NCBI GenBank assembly: GCA_000434615.1
Contig: FR880811.1
Coordinates: 1 to 19,279, forward strand
Length of the DNA stretch: 19,279 nucleotides
Reading direction: 5' to 3'
DNA from: Clostridium sp. CAG:510
GTDB taxonomy: Bacteria; Bacillota; Clostridia; Lachnospirales; Lachnospiraceae
This document shows positions 14,459-19,279 of this stretch, piece after piece (within the stretch, counting starts at the first letter, position 1; every line of letters starts with the position of its first letter). The position numbers and the translations under genes were made by a program. The notes below the pieces were generated by a model that saw only the letters and a list, made by a program, of their open reading frames with translations, searched no databases and was not told the DNA's origin.

Positions 14459-14524
14459 CCGCGGCCTGCGGAAAGTTACTGTTCTGCTTTTCCGCGATCT
14501 GCGGAAAGTTACTGTTCTGCTTTT
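14459..14524. repeat. Two tandem 33-bp repeats, each with a small hairpin
   Basis: Units 14459-14491 and 14492-14524 differ at only two or three bases and end in AAAGTTACTGTTCTGCTTTT. Each contains an inverted repeat, TTCCGC/GCGGAA and TTTCCGC/GCGGAAA, with 5-base loops. The array fills the spacer between the beta and gamma genes, 10 bases after the beta stop. Confidence 0.8.
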
Positions 14525-14534
14525 CCTGATTCTA

Positions 14535-15671
14535 TTACATAAACTGTGTCACAATCTGTATAATCAGACCGCCTGCAATTGCGGAGCAGACCTGACCTGC
14601 CACATTGGCTCCGGCTGCCTGCATGAGAATGATATTGCCGGGCTTTTCTTCCTGTGCCATTTTCTGAACCACACGGGATGCCATGGGGAATGCGGAAATA
14701 CCGGCTGCACCGACCATAGGATTGATTTTGTTTTTCAGGAAAATATTCATAAACTTGGCAAGCATAACACCGCCGACGGTATCAAGGATAAATGCCGCAA
14801 GACCGATTGCCATGACAAGCAGGGTATCCAGTCTTACAAAATCCTCCGCCTTCATGCTGAAGGAAATGGTAATACCCAGAAGCAGGGTAATCAGATTGGT
14901 AAGAGGTCCCTGCGCCGTTTCGGATAAATTCTGCAGAACACCACACTCTCTGATTAAGTTACCGAACATCAGACATCCGACTAAGGATGCGGAAGAGGGA
15001 GCAATAAGTCCCACAATAATAGTAACAATGATCGGGAACAGGATGCGTGTTCTCTTGGATACGGAGCCCGGCTTGTAATCCATGGAAATGCTTCTTTCCT
15101 TTTTAGTAGTAATCAGCTTTATGGTCGCCGGCTGCACAATGGGTACCAGAGACATATACGAATACGCAGCTACCGCTATGGCACCGATGTATTTGGAATG
15201 CAGCACCTGCGATACCAGAAGGGATGTGGGGCCGTCCGCCGCACCGATGATACCGATGGACGCCGCATCCTTTAAATCAAATCCAAGTAATAATGCCAGC
15301 AAAAGTGCTGCAAAAATACCAAACTGTGCGCCCGCACCGAACAAAAACATAATCGGCTTGGCGAGCAGGGGACCAAAATCAATCATGGCTCCGATACCGA
15401 TAAATAAAAGCAGAGGCAGAGCTTCCGATGCCTCAATACCCACTTCGTACAACCACTGAATAATACCATGTGACTCCGGAATGCCCTCTAAAACCTGATT
15501 GATGGCATTGCTGCCGGGAAGGTTTACCAGAATTGCCCCAAATCCCATCGGCAGTAAGAGTGCCGGTTCATATTCCTTTTTAATTGCCAGATAAATCAAT
15601 AATGCGCCTACTGCATACATAACAAGCTGCTGCCAGGTAATGGCACAGACGCCCTCCCATAAAAAACTCAT
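14535..15671 (-). CDS. Na+-translocating decarboxylase beta subunit (OadB/GcdB/MmdB family)
   Basis: 378-residue membrane protein that couples decarboxylation of carboxybiotin to sodium export. It has about ten hydrophobic segments. The key regions of the family are present: GIIGAADGPTS with the ion-path Asp at 146, GLIAPSSASLVGCLMFGNLIRECG, and N317-x3-G-x4-S-x6-R333, which equals the N373/G377/S382/R389 set I recall for Klebsiella OadB. I start at ATG 15671, with GGAGG 8 bases upstream. The GTG at 15686 is part of that ribosome site. Which decarboxylase it serves (oxaloacetate, glutaconyl-CoA or methylmalonyl-CoA) cannot be told, because no alpha or biotin-carrier gene is in the window. Confidence 0.93.
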   Translation of the reverse strand: MSFLWEGVCAITWQQLVMYAVGALLIYLAIKKEYEPALLLPMGFGAILVNLPGSNAINQVLEGIPESHGIIQWLYEVGIEASEALPLLLFIGIGAMIDFGPLLAKPIMFLFGAGAQFGIFAALLLALLLGFDLKDAASIGIIGAADGPTSLLVSQVLHSKYIGAIAVAAYSYMSLVPIVQPATIKLITTKKERSISMDYKPGSVSKRTRILFPIIVTIIVGLIAPSSASLVGCLMFGNLIRECGVLQNLSETAQGPLTNLITLLLGITISFSMKAEDFVRLDTLLVMAIGLAAFILDTVGGVMLAKFMNIFLKNKINPMVGAAGISAFPMASRVVQKMAQEEKPGNIILMQAAGANVAGQVCSAIAGGLIIQIVTQFM

Positions 15672-15725
15672 TTTTTCGTCCTCCACGTATAAAAAATTTT
15701 TAACGCATCAAATTAAGTATATTAC

Positions 15726-15754
15726 ATTATATCGGGAAGCTATTCCAAAGTAAA
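15726..15754 (-). promoter_or_regulatory. Promoter of the decarboxylase beta/gamma unit
   Basis: On the minus strand TTTACT and TATAAT are separated by 17 bases, about 55 bases before the beta-subunit ATG. The opposite strand of this 145-base gap must hold the PHP gene promoter, but I see only weak boxes there. Confidence 0.6.
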
Positions 15755-15816
15755 GAATTATGTGGTAAACTTTAACAGGAATTTAATACTAAAAATGAAC
15801 GTTAGGAGATGTTATC

Positions 15817-16599
15817 GTGCATTTTGATCTACATTGTCACACAAAAGAAGGTTCCTTAGACGGAAAAGCAACGCTTCGCGAATATGCACTTTTGCTGAAA
15901 GAAAAGGGCTATGACGGCATGCTTCTTACCGACCATAATTCTTATAATGCCTACCGCTGCTATAAAAAGATAAAGGATGAACCGGTTTTTAAGAATTTCA
16001 CGGTGCTAAAAGGCATTGAATATGATACCATCGATGCCGGACATATTCTGATTATTATGCCGGAGTATATCAAGCTGCCCATTTTGGAGCTCAGAGGACT
16101 TCCGGTTGCAGCACTGATTAAAATTGTTCATTTCTTCGGTGGTATTTTAGGCCCCGCACATCCCTGTGGGGAAAAATTCCTGAGTTTCTGCCGTAGCAAG
16201 GTCTACCGCAAAAATCCTGATATTTTAAGAGAATTTGACTTTCTGGAGTCTTTCAACGCCTGCGAGAGTCCCGACTCCAACCACAAAGCCCATGAGCTTG
16301 CCCGACATTACGGTCTGAAGGAGTTCGGTGGCAGTGACTCCCATAAAACGGATGCCATCGGTTTTGCCTACACAGAATTTGAAGATAGCATTTTTACGGA
16401 ATCCGACTTAATACATGCGCTAAAGAAAAAATCTCATATTACCTGCGGCGGGCGTTACTACCACGGCACAACCAAGGAAAGAATCGGCGTATTCAACAAT
16501 GTCCTGGTATACTCCTTTTTCTTCTACAACAAGGCAGCCGGTCTTTTTCGCTCTCATAAGAGAAAAAATGCCATTACAACTTTACGCAAAGGGGCATGA
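15817..16599 (+). CDS. PHP-domain phosphoesterase
   Basis: 260-residue cytosolic metal-dependent hydrolase of the PHP superfamily. Metal ligands are present in order: DLHCH (H6, H8), TDHNS (D39, H40), GIEYD (E68), H76 in AGHILII, GPAHP (H115) and GGSDSHK (D174, H176). The short family resembles TrpH/YciV-type enzymes that remove phosphate from nucleotides, but the substrate is not fixed by sequence. The start is a GTG at 15817 with TAGGAG 8 bases upstream. No ATG in this region fits. The basic C-terminus (RSHKRKNAITTLRKGA) is an unusual tail. It is a single gene, divergent from the decarboxylase unit. Confidence 0.85.
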   Translation: MHFDLHCHTKEGSLDGKATLREYALLLKEKGYDGMLLTDHNSYNAYRCYKKIKDEPVFKNFTVLKGIEYDTIDAGHILIIMPEYIKLPILELRGLPVAALIKIVHFFGGILGPAHPCGEKFLSFCRSKVYRKNPDILREFDFLESFNACESPDSNHKAHELARHYGLKEFGGSDSHKTDAIGFAYTEFEDSIFTESDLIHALKKKSHITCGGRYYHGTTKERIGVFNNVLVYSFFFYNKAAGLFRSHKRKNAITTLRKGA

Positions 16600-16643
16600 G
16601 CAATTGCCCCTATAAAAAAATTTTGTGTAATGCTGATAAGTAT

Positions 16644-16688
16644 AAAAAAAAGCTTCAAATACTGATAATTCGTACTTGAAGCTTTTTT
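16644..16688 (-). terminator. Terminator of the former tRNA-Leu gene, probably bidirectional
   Basis: 13-bp stem AAAAAAGCTTCAA / TTGAAGCTTTTTT, extended by a further TAC/GTA. On the minus strand it is followed by a T run and lies 2 bases after the tRNA-Leu fragment. On the plus strand the six T of its second arm can end the PHP transcript. Confidence 0.8.
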
Positions 16689-16690
16689 AC

Positions 16691-16745
16691 TGCTGGTGGC
16701 CGGACTTGAACCGGCACGGTGTTGCCACCGAGGGATTTTAAGTCC
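16691..16745 (-). pseudogene. 3' half of tRNA-Leu(TAA): attachment-site scar
   Basis: On the minus strand the sequence from GGACTTAAAATCCCTCGG to the discriminator A is a normal tRNA-Leu 3' half: loop CTTAAAA with anticodon TAA, 3' side of the anticodon stem TCCCT, long variable arm CGGTGGCAACACCG, T-arm GCCGG/CCGGC with TTCAAGT, and acceptor strand CACCAGC. The matching 5' half is absent: the bases upstream cannot form the D-arm, the acceptor strand GCTGGTG or even the whole anticodon stem. The natural terminator remains. This is what is left when a tyrosine-recombinase element integrates at a tRNA anticodon loop. An ancient deletion is the alternative. Confidence 0.8.
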
Positions 16746-16974
16746 TAGACTATCAATACCATATTTACGACAAGAATAGAAATAACTGGAATATAATATC
16801 CCATCAAATACCCATTCTATCAATAATTCTGTGCAAAATCCCCCGAAATCTCACAGTTCCAGACTATGTAACAAAAATACCTTCCAAAATACGTTCGGAG
16901 GGATATTACAAACATTTTATCAGGAACCGTGCCAAATTTGTTTCAGTTCTCTGCCATGACATACATAATGTTTT

Positions 16975-17004
16975 AAAAAAGACATTCTCGCAAAGGATGT
17001 CTTT
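16975..17004 (-). terminator. Leftward-facing hairpin in front of the winged-helix gene
   Basis: AAAGACAT / ATGTCTTT (8 bp, 11-base loop). On the minus strand it is followed by TTTTTAAAAC, so it would stop leftward transcription. On the plus strand it lies in the leader, 18 bases before the start codon. Confidence 0.5.
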
Positions 17005-17022
17005 ATTATGAAAGGGGTAAAT

Positions 17023-18048
17023 ATGGATTATCAGATTGAAATTAAACAAATCGTGGACTATCCACGCTGCCGCATTTACAGAAATTTTTTAAGAGATCTT
17101 ATGGAAGATAGGAATATCCGGACAAACGGAAGTTCCTATCTTTTTTATTACATGACACTTTGCTCCTTTGCTAACTTCCGGAGCTCCTACAAAAGGATTG
17201 AAGGAATCTCCTACCTTATCAGCCCCGGGGAATGGATTTGCACACTTTCTGAGTTATCGGAATGGTTCCGCATCCGCTTCCAACACCAGGCAGTATCAAT
17301 TCTTGATTTTCTACAGGAAAGACATTACATCACTTATAGTAAACTTGCTCGGGGGAATCTGATCAAATTTACGATATCAGACTGGAAAAGCAACAATACC
17401 TGGCTCGAATATAACTATCCCTGTACAAAAGATATAGGATTTTTCTTTTTTCCGGTATCGACAGTACATGAGCTTATCAGCATGGGCCGCTGTTCTGAAA
17501 TGGATATTGTATTAGACCTTTGGATTCACGCTATCTATAACGACGCACAAATCCAGGGCTCCGATATCGGCCCGGTTGTATATTTCCGTAATTCCACAAA
17601 AAATCCGCTCATTAGCTATACGGAGCTTTCCGCACGTTGGGGGATCTCCAAAGCTACTGTGTCCCGGGTTTTGAATAAACTGCAGGAAATGGAATACTTG
17701 TCACTGGTATCCTTCACCGGCAGGCACGGCAGCGTCATCTATCTGTGCAGTTATCTATCTACCATGTTTGCAATCAGTGACGTAATAATCGACAAAGAGG
17801 AGGTTTCCATGACTTTCAAAGTACCTATTCATTTACCTGACGAAACTCCGGCTCTTGACAATACAGCCATCCGGGAGGAACAAATTATCATTGATGAATC
17901 TGTAAGCAGCGTTTCAGATAACGCTCCTTGCGTTTCAAATTCGCACATTCGCGCAGTCATCAAAAAAGTAGCCGGAATCCTTCCTGCCTTCTTCTCTTAT
18001 GATGATTTTTGCACAAATACACTTTTAAGAAGGAGGCCATATGAATAG
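17023..18048 (+). CDS. Two-winged-helix DNA-binding protein coupled to an ISL3 transposase
   Basis: 341 residues from ATG 17023 (MDYQIEIKQIV). I chose this over ATG 17008 because AAAGGGG lies just before it. Two winged-helix regions can be seen: about 67-121 (SPGEWICTLSELSEWFRIR...ISDWK, like the N-terminal domain of phage and plasmid replication initiators) and about 195-243 (ISYTELSARWGISKATVSRVLNKLQEMEYLSLV, like MarR/GntR readers). The C-terminal 90 residues are acidic and low in recognisable structure. The stop overlaps the transposase start by 8 bases, so both are made from one mRNA. I do not recognise a named family. A transposition accessory factor or repressor is likely, a replication protein less so. 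Confidence 0.75.
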   Translation: MDYQIEIKQIVDYPRCRIYRNFLRDLMEDRNIRTNGSSYLFYYMTLCSFANFRSSYKRIEGISYLISPGEWICTLSELSEWFRIRFQHQAVSILDFLQERHYITYSKLARGNLIKFTISDWKSNNTWLEYNYPCTKDIGFFFFPVSTVHELISMGRCSEMDIVLDLWIHAIYNDAQIQGSDIGPVVYFRNSTKNPLISYTELSARWGISKATVSRVLNKLQEMEYLSLVSFTGRHGSVIYLCSYLSTMFAISDVIIDKEEVSMTFKVPIHLPDETPALDNTAIREEQIIIDESVSSVSDNAPCVSNSHIRAVIKKVAGILPAFFSYDDFCTNTLLRRRPYE

Positions 18049-19228
18049 TATCACAGATTTACTCGACCTTGAAGACTCTGATATCATTATCAGTGACATT
18101 TCCATTCAGGGTACAAACAAAAACATTACTCTTGAAACCCGTCCCGTCCCACATTTCTGTCCTTCCTGCGGTTTTCGCATGCATTCAAGAGGTATTAAGC
18201 AGCGAACCATCAATCATCCGATTCTTCAGGACAACTACTCGCTGACTCTGATTCTGAAACAACGCCGTTGGCGGTGCACAAATCCGGATTGTCTCTATGA
18301 CACCAGTGAATCCTTTAAGTTTGTCAATAAAAAACGACGTACCACAAATGCTACTGACATGCTTATTGTAACCGCCTACCGCAACCTAATGGAAACATCT
18401 GTTTCCATCGGCAACCGTTTTCACGTCTCTGATACCCATGCTCATGAAGTCTTCGACCGTTACGTAAAAATGGATCGTCTAAAACTTACTGATGCCGTCT
18501 CTATTGATGAGGTCCACCTGGATATGGATGAATACTGTATGTACGCTTTAGTGATACAAGACTTCCATACCGGTGACCCCATTGACCTGCTTCGCAGCAG
18601 AAGAACCAACGTAACGGAACCATACTTTGTCTCAATCCCCATGGAAGAAAGAAATGCCGTCAGTTATCTTATTTCTGACATGTACAATCCTTATCTGTCT
18701 TATGTCGATAAGTACTTTCCAAATGCTGTTCCTGTTGTTGACTCCTTCCACGTAATCCAGTGGATTACACGCATGATTGATAATTACATAAGACAGCTTC
18801 TCAAAAAATTTCGCCAACGGGACAGAGAATATCAGGACAAACTCTCATATGAAGAACAAAAGCCGGTTTCCTTACCTCCTTCTGATGAAGTTTATCTTTT
18901 GCAAAAATACAGGTGGCTGATTCTTGCCAACCAGTCAAATATCAAATATCACACAGACCTGCGTATGGATTCCCATTTTCACTGTATGATGAACACCTAC
19001 GATTATGAAGATGCACTATTTCGGATTGATCCCAAACTCCGCGATTTTCGGGATTTAAAAGAACTCTACATCCAGTTCAATAATCATAATGCCGGGATTC
19101 CGGTAAAAGCCCGTGAAGAGTTAGAACAGCTCATCACCAAATACAAATCCTGTGGTTATGAAATGTTCCGTGAGTTTGCTTCACTTTACGGTAATTCCCT
19201 TCAGTTCGTGCAATGTCCAGATCTATGA
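18041..19228 (+). pseudogene. ISL3-family transposase, C-terminus frameshifted, partial
   Basis: 395 codons are open. The N-terminal zinc-finger of ISL3 transposases is present (C40, C43, C79, C84), followed by the DDE core with SIDEVHL (D156), ISDMYNPY (D213) and VVDSFHV (D234), the latter typical of DDE_Tnp_ISL3. The reading frame stops at 19228, before the last catalytic region with the Glu (usually EGxNxxIK). Just before the stop, the +1 frame continues as RSMSKSG..., which looks like the natural continuation, so a one-base loss near 19217 is likely. The remaining gene runs off the window. Start ATG 18041 has AAGGAGG upstream and overlaps the previous gene. Confidence 0.8.
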
Positions 19229-19279
19229 GTAAGTCTGGCATACGAACATACCTGGTGTTGTAATACTGCTTGCATGCTT

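Larger units (their letters stand above)
16746..19279 (+). mobile_element. Foreign segment beyond the tRNA-Leu scar, with ISL3-type transposon genes (partial)
   Basis: From the broken tRNA-Leu to the window end the DNA holds about 280 AT-rich non-coding bases and a coupled pair of genes, one a DDE transposase of the ISL3 family. The left end of the ISL3 unit should lie between 16746 and 17000, but I could not fix an inverted repeat because the right end is outside the window. No integrase is seen. If the tRNA fragment is an att site, the integrase and the intact tRNA-Leu should be found further right. Confidence 0.5.

Noticed and set aside
16590..16611. AGGGGCA/TGCCCCT hairpin at the PHP stop codon
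   Set aside because: It is followed by A-rich rather than T-rich sequence. The next hairpin (16644-16688) is a far better terminator.
16554..16823. Minus-strand ORF across the tRNA-Leu fragment
   Set aside because: It runs through the tRNA remnant and its terminator and has no ribosome site or domain.

Overview
The window looks like a chromosomal segment of an anaerobic Firmicute of the Clostridia, most likely a motile gut Lachnospiraceae-type bacterium. This rests on gene content: an LdhA-type D-lactate dehydrogenase, a sodium-pump decarboxylase beta subunit with a tiny OadG-like partner, a GH94 cellobiose phosphorylase, a chemoreceptor, strong AGGAGG ribosome sites and a possible sigma-G promoter. 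No 16S sequence is present, so genus and species cannot be named.

Left part (1-5142), all on the minus strand: tRNA-Arg(TCT), ldhA, tRNA-Pro(TGG), then a four-gene operon read from a clear promoter near 4898: a THUMP-domain RNA methyltransferase, a membrane-anchored protein that looks like a catalytically dead Amidase_3, RdgB/HAM1 and a YfcE-like phosphoesterase. The first two pairs are tightly coupled (ATGA overlaps at 3691-3694 and 2021-2024). Next to this lies a 54-residue Asn/Gln-rich small protein preceded by a sequence matching the sigma-G consensus, and a divergent promoter-plus-terminator unit (5261-5400) that looks like a small RNA gene. A HAAS-domain (DUF1700-like) membrane protein follows.

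Centre (6045-13976), a cellobiose/beta-glucoside uptake and use locus: the minus-strand unit encodes a lipoprotein binding protein, two permeases and a Cache-type chemoreceptor, and the plus-strand divergent gene encodes cellobiose phosphorylase. Binding protein and permeases are separated by an intra-operon terminator and a structured leader. The chemoreceptor sits 4 bases after the second permease, linking sensing and uptake of the same sugar. No sugar-specific regulator and no ATPase gene are in the window.

Right part (14015-19279): tRNA-Arg(ACG) with consensus promoter and terminator; a beta/gamma pair of a Na+-translocating decarboxylase without its alpha subunit; a PHP-domain phosphoesterase; then a tRNA-Leu(TAA) gene of which only the 3' half and terminator remain. 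That fragment is best read as an attachment-site scar and marks the edge of foreign DNA that runs off the window. Beyond it lie a two-winged-helix protein translationally coupled to an ISL3-family transposase whose C-terminus is frameshifted.

No CRISPR array, rRNA or known defence system was seen. The most notable less-expected signals are the putative C-rich-loop sRNA, the sigma-G-like small N/Q-rich gene, the dead amidase, the chemoreceptor in the sugar operon and the tRNA-Leu scar.
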